DNA of 43,126 nt from Actinomycetota bacterium (GTDB lineage: Bacteria; Actinomycetota; Actinomycetes; Nanopelagicales; Nanopelagicaceae). The stretch's first letter is position 1, and every line of letters begins with the position of its first letter. A model generated the notes under the pieces. It was not told the DNA's origin and did no database searches. It worked only from the letters and a program-made list of their open reading frames with translations. This document shows positions 17,133-25,647 of this stretch, piece after piece. The DNA lies in the NCBI GenBank assembly GCA_005789205.1, contig SXYM01000046.1, positions 1 through 43,126 on the forward strand, given 5' to 3'. The translations under genes were made by a program, and so were the position numbers.

Positions 17133-17971
17133 CATTATTAGGAGCGGCGCAAATCCGCGAACTCGCAGCGGCGTTAGAACTAAAGCCTTCTAAATCTCTT
17201 GGACAAAACTTTGTTATCGACTCAAATGTCTGCACAAAGATTGTGCGTACAGCAGCAGTTGGACCAACTGATATCGCACTTGAGATTGGCCCAGGTCTTG
17301 GTTCTTTGACTCTAGCTTTACTTGAAAGCGCTGCCTCGGTTGTGGCAGTTGAAATTGATCCACGTTTAGCTGGTCAACTTCCGATAACAGTTGCAAATCA
17401 CTTTGAACATCCAGAAAATCTGACGGTCCTTAATCAAGATGCACTCACTATTCAAACTTTGCCAGTTAACCCAACGGTGTTAGTAGCCAATTTGCCCTAT
17501 AACGTTTCAGTTCCTGTGCTGCTGCACTTGCTTGAAAAGTTTGAATCACTACGCACAGGCGTAGTTATGGTTCAAGCAGAAGTTGCCGATCGCTTAGCTG
17601 CAAAGCCGGGCACAAAAGATTATGGAATTCCTTCGGTTAAAGCTGCTTGGTGGGCAGAAGTAAAAGGCGCAGGATCTGTATCGCGTTCAGTATTTTGGCC
17701 AGCACCCAACGTTGATTCTAAGCTTGTCTCATTCACCAGAAGGCAAACACCAGGGGATGAAGAACTACGACGTAAGGTTTTCATAATCATTGATGCAGCC
17801 TTTGCTCAACGCAGAAAGATGCTGCGTTCAGCTCTCTCTAGCCTCTATGGCTCTTCTTCTGCGGCAGAAGAGATTCTTAAGCGCGCCAAGATTGACCCAA
17901 CCCTTCGCGGTGAAGCATTAGAGATCGCTGGTTTTTGTGCCATCGCAGCCGTTGCACCTGACATTTTCTAG
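17129..17971 (+). CDS. ksgA: 16S rRNA dimethyladenosine transferase
   Basis: 280 residues. RsmA/KsgA dimethylates A1518 and A1519 of 16S rRNA helix 45 with SAM. Seen are SLGQNFVIDSNV at the N-terminus, SAM motif I ALEIGPGLGSLTLALL, the acidic VAVEIDPRLA, and the catalytic-loop NLPYNVSVPVLLHLL. The C-terminal AFAQRRKMLRSAL is typical. Start ATG 17129 is inside the tatD stop region. The next gene, ispE, follows after 21 bases. Confidence 0.97.
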   Translation: MTLLGAAQIRELAAALELKPSKSLGQNFVIDSNVCTKIVRTAAVGPTDIALEIGPGLGSLTLALLESAASVVAVEIDPRLAGQLPITVANHFEHPENLTVLNQDALTIQTLPVNPTVLVANLPYNVSVPVLLHLLEKFESLRTGVVMVQAEVADRLAAKPGTKDYGIPSVKAAWWAEVKGAGSVSRSVFWPAPNVDSKLVSFTRRQTPGDEELRRKVFIIIDAAFAQRRKMLRSALSSLYGSSSAAEEILKRAKIDPTLRGEALEIAGFCAIAAVAPDIF

Positions 17972-17992
17972 CCAACACATTAAGGTCAAACC

Positions 17993-18907
17993 ATGCCAAT
18001 AAAAAACGTGACGGTTCGGGTGCCGGCAAAGGTCAACTTGCAACTTTCAGTTGGCCCACGTGAGGAAGATGGTTTCCACAATCTTGTTTCGGTATTTCAA
18101 GCCATTTCGATTTTTGATGAAGTAACACTCACTCTTGGACAACCAAAATCTGGTGTTACTGTTTCAATTACAGGAGAACAGACCCATGGTGTGCCAGCAG
18201 ATGCTAATAACTTAGCGGCTCAAGCTGCAGCGCTAATGGCAGAAGAATATGACATTGAAATTGATGCACACATTGAGATTAAGAAATCCATTCCAGTTGC
18301 AGGTGGAATGGCTGGTGGTAGTGCAGATGCCGCAGCCACAATCGTGGCAATTGATTATTTGTATTCACTAGGTATGAGCCGTGAAGAGATGGCAGATATT
18401 GCCGCAAAGTTAGGCAGCGATGTTCCCTTCATATTAAATGGTGGAACTGCCATTGGCACAGGCCATGGTGATCAATTAACTTCTGCACTATCTCGCGGCA
18501 CTTATCACTGGGTTCTCGCACTTTCCACTCATGGTTTATCAACTCCTGCGGTTTATGCAGAGTGTGATCGCTTGCGAACTGGACTAGAAATAGTTGAACC
18601 ACAAACAAATGAAGCGCTCATGCAGGCTTTGCTTGCAGCTGATGCAGAATCAGTAGGTGCGCACCTTGTAAATGATTTGCAAGCAGCAGCTTGTTCATTG
18701 CGTCCCGCACTGCGTTTAGTTCTAGATGTTGGCCAGGAGTATGGAGCGCTAGGGGCGTTAGTCTCAGGATCAGGGCCAACTGTTGCTTTTCTAGTTGCCG
18801 ATGAGGAAGCCGGGCTTGATTTAACGGTGGCATTGACCTCAAGCGGAGTAGTGGGCAGCGTTGTTCGCGCATATGGCCCAGTGGCTGGGGCAAAAGTAAT
18901 CTCGTAA
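17993..18907 (+). CDS. ispE: 4-diphosphocytidyl-2-C-methyl-D-erythritol kinase
   Basis: 304 residues, a GHMP kinase of the MEP isoprenoid pathway that phosphorylates CDP-ME at the 2-hydroxyl. Seen are RVPAKVNLQLSVGPREEDGFH at the N-terminus, the ATP-binding glycine-rich loop PVAGGMAGGSADAAA, KLGSDVPFILNGGTAIGTG, and the C-terminal GALVSGSGPTVAFLV. An MEP-pathway product feeds the cis-prenyltransferase encoded near 40000. A short SD-like AAGG precedes the ATG. Confidence 0.96.
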   Translation: MPIKNVTVRVPAKVNLQLSVGPREEDGFHNLVSVFQAISIFDEVTLTLGQPKSGVTVSITGEQTHGVPADANNLAAQAAALMAEEYDIEIDAHIEIKKSIPVAGGMAGGSADAAATIVAIDYLYSLGMSREEMADIAAKLGSDVPFILNGGTAIGTGHGDQLTSALSRGTYHWVLALSTHGLSTPAVYAECDRLRTGLEIVEPQTNEALMQALLAADAESVGAHLVNDLQAAACSLRPALRLVLDVGQEYGALGALVSGSGPTVAFLVADEEAGLDLTVALTSSGVVGSVVRAYGPVAGAKVIS

Positions 18908-18959
18908 AGAAGGTGCAATGTGGTCACAACCATGCCCATTTATGAGGGAGAATACGTGT

Positions 18960-19034
18960 TCCGCCATTGTGTAGTGGCTAGCACATGGGCCTTTGAAGCC
19001 CAGGGTCCAGGATCGATACCTGGTGGCGGAGCCA
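18960..19034 (+). tRNA. tRNA-Gln (anticodon TTG)
   Basis: Acceptor stem TCCGCCA (18960-18966) pairs with TGGCGGA (19024-19030), then G discriminator and encoded CCA (19032-19034). The anticodon stem TGGGC/GCCCA encloses CTTTGAA with TTG at 18993-18995. The T stem CCAGG/CCTGG is perfect, but its loop reads ATCGATA, with A where position 54 is normally T. It lies between ispE and glmU. Confidence 0.95.
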
Positions 19035-19050
19035 CCGATAGGATTCACTC

Positions 19051-20469
19051 GTGACCGTAGAAACCGTGATCGTTCTCGCAGCTGGCGAAGGCACACGGAT
19101 GAAATCGGCAAAAGCCAAAGTTCTCCATAGCGTTGCAGGACGTTCGTTACTTGGACATGTCTTACACGCAGTTGATCATCTAAAAGCCAAAGAAGTTCGT
19201 ATTGTTGTCGGCTCTGGCCGTGAATTAGTTGAAGAACATATCTCTCATATTGCGCCAAAAGCTACAACGATCTTTCAAGAGCGCCGTGGTGGCACAGGAC
19301 ATGCTGCGCAGTTAGCGCTCGCAGGTTCAACACCTAAAGGCACAGTATTGGTTCTAGCTGGTGACACACCCATGCTCACTGGTGAATCACTTGCAGCCTT
19401 TATCGCTGCCCACAACTCAGGAAAGTTTGCAGCCTCTGTTTTAACTGCCGAACACCCAGACCCAACTGGCTATGGCCGCATTATTCGAGATGATTCTGAT
19501 GAGCTTTTAAAGATTGTTGAAGAAAAAGATGCCACAGATGATCAACGCTTTATCTTTGAAATTAACTCTGGTGTATATGCCTTTGATGGGGCAGCGTTAG
19601 CGGCCTCCAGTGGAAAGCTCAATAACTCCAATGCCCAAGGCGAACTCTATTTAACCGATGTTATTGGAATCCTAAAAAGTGAAGGCGCATCAGTTGCAGC
19701 AATCATGATTGATGATTTCACTGAAATTCTTGGCGTGAATGACCGAGTTCAATTAGCTGAGTCTGCAGCCCTGCTTCGCGATCGAATTAATGATGGGTGG
19801 ATGCGCGCGGGTGTAACAATCATTGATCCGACGACTACCTGGATTGATGCAACTGCCACAATTGCTTCAGATGTGACTATTCATGCAGGCAGTGCAATTT
19901 ATGGAACAACAACTATTGCCCAAGGTGCATCCATTGGACCTCGAACAACGCTTACCAATTGCCAAGTAAAAGAGGGCGCATCAGTACTTGAATCAATCGC
20001 TGCAGATAGCGTCATTGGCGAAGGTTCAACAGTTGGTCCATTTACATATTTGCGCCAAGGAACTGTCCTTGGTGATGCAACTAAAGCTGGTGCTTTTGTT
20101 GAAATGAAAAATGCAACAGTTGGAACTGGCTCAAAAGTCCCACATCTTTCCTACGTTGGCGATGCCACAATTGGAGAAGGCAGCAATATTGGCGCTGCAA
20201 CAATCTTTGTTAACTATGACGGGGTAGAAAAGCACCACACCACTATCGGAGATCATGTCCGAATCGGTAGCGACACAATGTTGGTTGCACCACTAACAGT
20301 GGGAGATGGGGCATATACCGCCGCAGGATCTGTCATTACTGAAGATGTTCCTGCAGGCGCGATTGGAGTTGGCAGAGCCAAGCAAAAAAATGTATTAGGT
20401 TGGGTCATGCGCAAGCGCGCTGGTTCCAAGTCAGCACAAGCCGCCGAAGCTAAAGAGAAGAAGGGCTAA
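19051..20469 (+). CDS. glmU: Bifunctional UDP-GlcNAc pyrophosphorylase / GlcN-1-P acetyltransferase
   Basis: 472 residues. The N-terminal nucleotidyltransferase domain starts VIVLAAGEGTRMKSAKAKVL and has LVLAGDTPML. The C-terminal half is a left-handed beta helix of hexapeptide repeats (from about residue 250) with GPFTYLRQGTVLG, GAFVEMKNA and ATIFVNYDGVEKHHT near the acetyl-transfer site. GlmU makes UDP-GlcNAc, the precursor of peptidoglycan. The start is GTG 19051 with AGGA eight bases upstream, just after the tRNA-Gln. prs follows after three bases. Confidence 0.97.
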   Translation: MTVETVIVLAAGEGTRMKSAKAKVLHSVAGRSLLGHVLHAVDHLKAKEVRIVVGSGRELVEEHISHIAPKATTIFQERRGGTGHAAQLALAGSTPKGTVLVLAGDTPMLTGESLAAFIAAHNSGKFAASVLTAEHPDPTGYGRIIRDDSDELLKIVEEKDATDDQRFIFEINSGVYAFDGAALAASSGKLNNSNAQGELYLTDVIGILKSEGASVAAIMIDDFTEILGVNDRVQLAESAALLRDRINDGWMRAGVTIIDPTTTWIDATATIASDVTIHAGSAIYGTTTIAQGASIGPRTTLTNCQVKEGASVLESIAADSVIGEGSTVGPFTYLRQGTVLGDATKAGAFVEMKNATVGTGSKVPHLSYVGDATIGEGSNIGAATIFVNYDGVEKHHTTIGDHVRIGSDTMLVAPLTVGDGAYTAAGSVITEDVPAGAIGVGRAKQKNVLGWVMRKRAGSKSAQAAEAKEKKG

Positions 20470-20472
20470 TAA

Positions 20473-21453
20473 ATGAGCGAGATCCGTTTATCTTCTGAAA
20501 AGAGATTACGTCTTTTTGCAGGCCGCGGATTTCCTGAACTAGCTGATGAAGTTGGATCAGAGCTTGGTATTCCACTTACCCCAACTTCAGCATATGACTT
20601 TGCAAATGGCGAAATTTTTGTTCGTTTCGAAGAGTCAGTTCGTGGTTGCGATGCTTTCGTAATTCAAAGCCACACGAATCCAGTAAATAAGCAGATCATG
20701 GAACAACTTATCATGGTCGATGCATTAAAGCGCGCATCTGCAAAGCGCATTACAGTTGTTGCACCTTTTTATGGTTATGCACGTCAAGATAAGAAGAGCC
20801 GTGGACGTGAACCAATCACTGCGCGATTAATGGCAGATCTTTTTAAAACTGCTGGTGCTGATCGATTGATGTGCGTTGATTTACACACTTCACAAATTCA
20901 AGGTTTCTTTGATGGTCCTGTAGATCATCTCTTCGCACTTCCAATGCTGGCTAACTATGTTGGTAGCAAAGTTGATCGCACACGCTTAACAATCGTCTCT
21001 CCTGACTCTGGTCGAGTACGTGTTGCAGAGCGTTGGTCAGATCTACTCGGTGGTTGTCCAATCGCATTTATTCACAAAACCCGCGATCCACGCATCCCAA
21101 ATGAATCATCAACAGGCCGTGTGGTTGGTGATGTTCAGGGACAGACTTGCGTAGTTATCGATGACATGATCGACACTGCAGGCACAATTACTAAAGCAGT
21201 CGAAGCTCTTTTTGATGCAGGGGCAGCAGATGTGATTATCGCTGCAACACATGCCGTCTTCTCGGGTCCAGCAGTTGAGCGCCTACGATCATCTCGAGCA
21301 TCAGAAGTAGTTGTTACAAACACTCTGCCAATCTCAGAGGATCAAAAGTTTGATGGACTCACAGTCCTATCGATTGCTCCACTTCTTGCCCGCGCCATCC
21401 GCGAGGTCTTTGAAGATGGATCGGTCACTTCCCTCTTTGATGGGCATTCCTAA
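20473..21453 (+). CDS. prs: Ribose-phosphate pyrophosphokinase
   Basis: 326 residues. PRPP synthetase transfers pyrophosphate from ATP to ribose-5-phosphate, feeding purine, pyrimidine, histidine and NAD synthesis. Seen are FANGEIFVRFEESVRG, FYGYARQDKKSRGREPIT, VDLHTSQIQGFFDGPVDHL, VSPDSGRVRVAERW, and the PRPP-binding loop CVVIDDMIDTAGTI. Class I length. It pairs with glmU as in many bacteria. Confidence 0.97.
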   Translation: MSEIRLSSEKRLRLFAGRGFPELADEVGSELGIPLTPTSAYDFANGEIFVRFEESVRGCDAFVIQSHTNPVNKQIMEQLIMVDALKRASAKRITVVAPFYGYARQDKKSRGREPITARLMADLFKTAGADRLMCVDLHTSQIQGFFDGPVDHLFALPMLANYVGSKVDRTRLTIVSPDSGRVRVAERWSDLLGGCPIAFIHKTRDPRIPNESSTGRVVGDVQGQTCVVIDDMIDTAGTITKAVEALFDAGAADVIIAATHAVFSGPAVERLRSSRASEVVVTNTLPISEDQKFDGLTVLSIAPLLARAIREVFEDGSVTSLFDGHS

Positions 21454-21475
21454 GCGGGGATTTGCTTCACATAGC

Positions 21476-21602
21476 CCCTCGAAGATATTGTTTGCTTCGT
21501 TCCGGCGAGGGTAAGAATTTACTTCCGTAATCGACGGCTTAAGGACTTAACTCCTCATCGGAACTTTGTGCAAACACCGAAGTTATCTAGAGGAGATTTA
21601 AA
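21476..21602 (+). promoter_or_regulatory. Structured leader before rplY with candidate promoter
   Basis: The 149-base gap before rplY is long for this window. CCCTC (21476-21480) pairs with GAGGG (21507-21511), enclosing CGAAG/CTTCG (21480-21484, 21495-21499; base 21480 can serve only one stem). A possible promoter is TTGTTT (21488-21493), 18 bases, TAAGAA (21512-21517). Downstream are TTAAG-GA-CTTAA (21539-21550) and an AACTT/AAGTT pair. Known gamma-proteobacterial L25 genes are autoregulated, but any such control here is conjecture. Confidence 0.35.
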
Positions 21603-22223
21603 ATGGCAGAAATCAGCATCAACGGCGTACGTCGTACCGAATTTGGTAAGGGCGCATCACGTCGTGCACGTCGCGATGGTTTGGTTCCTGCCGTCATCTA
21701 CGGTCACGGTGAAAAGCCACAACACATCACACTTCCAGCACGCGAACTAGGCGTTGCTCTGAAGCAGTCAAACGTATTGCTAGACATCTCAATTGATGGA
21801 AAGACTGAACTCACACTTCCAAAGGCAATTGTTCGCCACCCACTCAAGCAAATCCTTGAGCACGTCGATCTAGTTCTAGTTCGTCGCGGTGAAAAGGTTG
21901 TTGTTTCAGTTCCTGTTCATGCAATTGGTGAGCACGATCGCGATGGCATCCTTGAGCACGTTCACAACTCAATTGAAGTTCGCGTTGAAGCAACAGCAAT
22001 CCCAAGCTTCCTAGAAGTTAGTATCGAAGGAATGCACTCTGGTGAATCTCGTTATGCATCAGATGTGAAGCTTCCAGCAGGCGTTGAACTTGAGTCTGAT
22101 CCAAAGACAATCGTTGTTCACTTGTCTGAGAAGTCCACAGCAGTTGAAGAGGTTGTTGCTCCAGTAGCAGTAGCAACTGAAGCGGCAGCACCTGCAGCAG
22201 ATGCAGAAAAGAAGGACGCTTAA
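21603..22223 (+). CDS. rplY: 50S ribosomal protein L25 (CTC/TL5 form)
   Basis: 206 residues, the long two-domain form of L25 that binds 5S rRNA. The N-terminal RNA-binding domain has GVRRTEFGKGASRRARRDG and LVPAVIYGHG. The C-terminal CTC-type beta domain ends in an Ala/Glu-rich tail finishing EKKDA. The CTC form is linked to stress in some bacteria. The start ATG is seven bases after GAGGAG. pth follows after 17 bases, a very common pair. Confidence 0.95.
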   Translation: MAEISINGVRRTEFGKGASRRARRDGLVPAVIYGHGEKPQHITLPARELGVALKQSNVLLDISIDGKTELTLPKAIVRHPLKQILEHVDLVLVRRGEKVVVSVPVHAIGEHDRDGILEHVHNSIEVRVEATAIPSFLEVSIEGMHSGESRYASDVKLPAGVELESDPKTIVVHLSEKSTAVEEVVAPVAVATEAAAPAADAEKKDA

Positions 22224-22240
22224 CCCTTACGCTTACCGTT

Positions 22241-22816
22241 ATGACGTGGTTGGTAGTGGGCCTGGGAAATCCGGGCGATAAATACGCTGCCACCCGTCAC
22301 AACGTGGGCCAGATGGTGATTGATGAATTAGTTCGTCGCCACAACGTTAAATTATCTTCACACAAATCCCGCACACACATCGCAGCTTTTAAGTTAGGTG
22401 TTGGTGTTGATGCACACCCAGTGATTGTTGCTAAATCACATTTATTTATGAATGAGACTGGTGGGCCAATTAAAGCTCTTGCTAACTTTTATTCTGTGGA
22501 ACCACAAAAAATTATTGCGCTTCATGATGAATTAGATATTCCTTTTGCAGCTATCCGCACCAAAATCGCTGGCGGGGACAATGGCCACAACGGTCTTAAA
22601 TCTATGACTTCAGCTTTTGGCACGGCAGAGTACTACCGTGTGCGCTTGGGTATAGGTCGCCCTATGGGCGAACAAGATCCAGGTGATTTTGTTTTGAAAG
22701 CATTTTCAAAAGTAGAACAAAAAGATTTAGGCGAATTTATCGTTCGTGGCGCAGATGTTGTTGAGTCTTTGATTAGTGAAGGTTTAGAGCGAACACAAAC
22801 TCGTTATAACTCTTAA
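22241..22816 (+). CDS. pth: Peptidyl-tRNA hydrolase
   Basis: 191 residues. Pth releases peptides from peptidyl-tRNA that falls off ribosomes. Seen are VGLGNPGDKYAATRHNVGQM with the catalytic His of RHNVG, KSHLFMNETGGPIKAL, ALHDELDIPF with the catalytic Asp region, GGDNGHNGLKSM and YYRVRLGIGRP. Its TAA abuts the stop codon of the convergent ppc gene with no spacer. Confidence 0.97.
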   Translation: MTWLVVGLGNPGDKYAATRHNVGQMVIDELVRRHNVKLSSHKSRTHIAAFKLGVGVDAHPVIVAKSHLFMNETGGPIKALANFYSVEPQKIIALHDELDIPFAAIRTKIAGGDNGHNGLKSMTSAFGTAEYYRVRLGIGRPMGEQDPGDFVLKAFSKVEQKDLGEFIVRGADVVESLISEGLERTQTRYNS

Positions 22817-25537
22817 TCAACCTGTATTTCTAAGTCCTGCAGCAACGCCGTTAATGGTGAGCAAGAGTGCTCTGCGCAATAGTGGGTCTGCAGAATCGCC
22901 AGCATCGCGCACGCGCTTGAGCAAGTTGATTTGTAGTAAATGAATAGGTGAAAGATAAGCATCACGGACTTGCAATGTACGAGCCAAGATCTCTTGATCT
23001 CCCAGTAATGTTTTCTTATTTGTTAATTTGAGGATTTCTTCCACAGTTAAATCAAACTCAGCCTGGATTTGATCGAGGAAATGGTGAAGCTCTTTAGGGA
23101 CCAATGTTTCAACATAGCGGCGCGCAAGGACTAAATCTGTCTTAGCTAAAGTCATTTCAACGTTGCTAATGAAAGTGTGGAAGAAGTGCCAATCACCGAG
23201 CATCTTTTGTAAAACTTCTGTTTTCCCTGCCTCGCGAGCAGCCTTTAATCCAGATCCCACACCAAACCAGCCAGGAACAATCTGGCGTGATTGTGTCCAT
23301 CCAAATACCCATGGAATGGCGCGAAGTGAACCAAGACCACCGCTTGCATCAGGTCGACGCGATGGACGTGAACCTAAGAAGAGATTTCCAAGTTGTTCCA
23401 CAGGAGTGGATGCATAGAAATAAGCAGGTAGATCTGGGTGATCAACAAGTGCGCGGTAAGCAGTAAATGAGCGATCACTAATTAATTGCATGCATTCATT
23501 CCAGCTTTGAAGATCTGCAATTGATTGGCGAGGTCCACGGTTGAGCACTGTTGCCTCTAATGAAGCGGCCAGAGTTAATTCAATGTTTTCACGGGCAAGA
23601 GAAGCTAGTGCGTACTTATCGCTAATTACTTCACCTTGTTCGGTCATTTTGATTTGACCATCAACTGAGCCCCAAGGAAGTGCAACTAAAGCTTCATAAG
23701 TTGGTCCACCACCACGACCAACAGAACCGCCGCGACCATGGAACAAACGTAGTTTCACACCGTGCTTTATGGCAATGTCGCGCAAAGATCGTTGGGCTCG
23801 GTGGATTTCCCACTGGCTAGTGGCAATACCTGCATCTTTATTCGAATCTGAATACCCCAACATCACTTCTTGGACATCACCGCGTAGTGCCACAAGTGAG
23901 CGATAGGCGGGATTACTTAAAAGCTTTTCAAGAATCTCACCTGCTGCTCGCAGTTCTGCAACAGTTTCTAGTAATGGAGCAAAACCAATACGCGCTTTCT
24001 TGTTCTTCAAATTCACAAGGCCTGCCTGCTGGGCAAGAACAACGGCAGCGATTAGGTCATCAGCACCCTTAGTCATCGAGACGATGTATGTCTCAATTGC
24101 CTGTGAGCCAAAACGATCAATGAGATCTGCAATAGCAAAGAAAGTATCAAGGGTTTTTTGTCCATGGGCATCTAAACCAGTGATATCAAGATTGCTGTCA
24201 GCTGCTAAGAATCCAGTGAGGATTTCAAACTTTTCTTCATGTGTTTTTTCGATGTATGCAGCAATACCGGTTGTCTGCGCTAAAGCGTGGTGATGAGCAT
24301 CAGAGTGCTCACGAACATCCATCGTTGCATGAGTAATTCCAAAGGTTGCAACTGTGCGGATTGTGCGCTCAAGTAGGCCTGTCGCAATGAGTTCACCTTT
24401 ATGAGCAAAAAGTGAATCTCGCATCAGCATTAAATCTTTAAGAAGCTCATCTGTATCTGCATAGTCCCGATGGGCAACATGTGCCGCACCTTTTGCATGG
24501 CGTTCACGAGTTAAGGCAAGGCGATGCACAATTGCTGTGGCCTTTAAGCGATAAGGCTCTTGAGCGTTAAGGCGCAAGAAACGTGGCTCAAATTCGCGGA
24601 TGTGCTTTAAATCCTGTTCAACTGAAGCAGTCAACTCTGGCGTAGCGCCAATGATTCTTGTTGAGACTGAAAGTACTTGGCGCAGTGAATTCATGGCATC
24701 GATTGTTACGCGAATCGCGTGAGCCACCTGTAGAAGCATCGCATCGTTTGTGACTTGTGGGGTCACATTTGGGTTACCGTCTCTATCTCCACCGATCCAG
24801 CTGCCAAAAGAAAGCGGGCGTGCTGTCACAGGAACAACAACGTCAATGCGCTTCATTTCACGTGCAAAGTCATTGAGAACTTCAGGAACTGTTTGGAGGA
24901 ACAAATCATCCAAGTAATAAAGAGCATTCATTGCTTCATCAAGTGGTTCTGGCTGACCCACACGAAGTTCATCGGTCTGCCAGAGCAAATCAATAGTTTC
25001 AGCCAGGCGATCTGCTTGAGAAGGATTACGTCCATCTTCTAGTAAATCTGCAACCTGTCCTAATTTACTCAGAACTGAACGACGAGCTGCCTCAGTTGGG
25101 TGGGCCGTAAATACAGGACGTACTGACATCTCATCAATCCAGCCAGAAATCTCTTCGCTGTTTAGTTCATGCCCAGGTGTTTGAGATTTTATAGCTGCTT
25201 CGATTTTGTCTACAGCGCGTGCTAACCATGATCCGCCATCAGCTCGAGCTTCGGCTAAGACACGTGCGCGGTGCACTTGCTCTGCAACGTTTGCTAAATT
25301 GAAATATGTACTAAAAGCACGCACTAACTGCACTGAATCTTCAACAGATAATGATGCAAGTAACTCTTCGCCTTCACCTTCGCGTACTGCTTTGCGCACG
25401 TTTTCAACGAGGGCTAAAAGCTCAGGGCCTTCTTGGCGCACAAGTGTTTGACCCAGCAAATCTCCCAGTTTGCGGACATCGCTACGTAAAGCAGCATCAT
25501 CTGCTGCTACTGCACTGCCAGATCCGTTGGATTTCAT
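22817..25537 (-). CDS. ppc: Phosphoenolpyruvate carboxylase
   Basis: 906 residues. PEP carboxylase forms oxaloacetate from PEP and bicarbonate, replenishing the TCA cycle. Conserved landmarks are VFTAHPTEAARRSVL (H146), SFGSWIGGDRDGNPNVT, GYSDSNKDAGIATSQWE, the glycine loop FHGRGGSVGRGGGP, and FGWTQSRQIVPGW. It ends in the conserved NTG. The start ATG at 25537 is eight bases after GAGAGGA. It is a single minus-strand gene set between pth and mfd. Confidence 0.98.
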   Translation of the reverse strand: MKSNGSGSAVAADDAALRSDVRKLGDLLGQTLVRQEGPELLALVENVRKAVREGEGEELLASLSVEDSVQLVRAFSTYFNLANVAEQVHRARVLAEARADGGSWLARAVDKIEAAIKSQTPGHELNSEEISGWIDEMSVRPVFTAHPTEAARRSVLSKLGQVADLLEDGRNPSQADRLAETIDLLWQTDELRVGQPEPLDEAMNALYYLDDLFLQTVPEVLNDFAREMKRIDVVVPVTARPLSFGSWIGGDRDGNPNVTPQVTNDAMLLQVAHAIRVTIDAMNSLRQVLSVSTRIIGATPELTASVEQDLKHIREFEPRFLRLNAQEPYRLKATAIVHRLALTRERHAKGAAHVAHRDYADTDELLKDLMLMRDSLFAHKGELIATGLLERTIRTVATFGITHATMDVREHSDAHHHALAQTTGIAAYIEKTHEEKFEILTGFLAADSNLDITGLDAHGQKTLDTFFAIADLIDRFGSQAIETYIVSMTKGADDLIAAVVLAQQAGLVNLKNKKARIGFAPLLETVAELRAAGEILEKLLSNPAYRSLVALRGDVQEVMLGYSDSNKDAGIATSQWEIHRAQRSLRDIAIKHGVKLRLFHGRGGSVGRGGGPTYEALVALPWGSVDGQIKMTEQGEVISDKYALASLARENIELTLAASLEATVLNRGPRQSIADLQSWNECMQLISDRSFTAYRALVDHPDLPAYFYASTPVEQLGNLFLGSRPSRRPDASGGLGSLRAIPWVFGWTQSRQIVPGWFGVGSGLKAAREAGKTEVLQKMLGDWHFFHTFISNVEMTLAKTDLVLARRYVETLVPKELHHFLDQIQAEFDLTVEEILKLTNKKTLLGDQEILARTLQVRDAYLSPIHLLQINLLKRVRDAGDSADPLLRRALLLTINGVAAGLRNTG

Positions 25538-25594
25538 TGGGTAATCCTCTCAGGTCGCCGTAGGTGGTGCGAACAAATTAGAATGAATCCATTA

Positions 25595-25619
25595 GCCCCC
25601 TCCCTTTTGGGAACGGGGC
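25595..25619 (+). promoter_or_regulatory. GC-rich hairpin upstream of mfd
   Basis: GCCCC (25595-25599) pairs with GGGGC (25615-25619); within it TCCC pairs with GGGA around a TTTT loop, giving a 5+4 bp stem. A -10-like TAGAAT sits at 25579-25584, so the hairpin would be near the 5' end of the mfd mRNA. No T-run follows, so a terminator is unlikely. Confidence 0.45.
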
Positions 25620-25647
25620 CTAACGGCGTTTATAGGGAGGTGTACTT

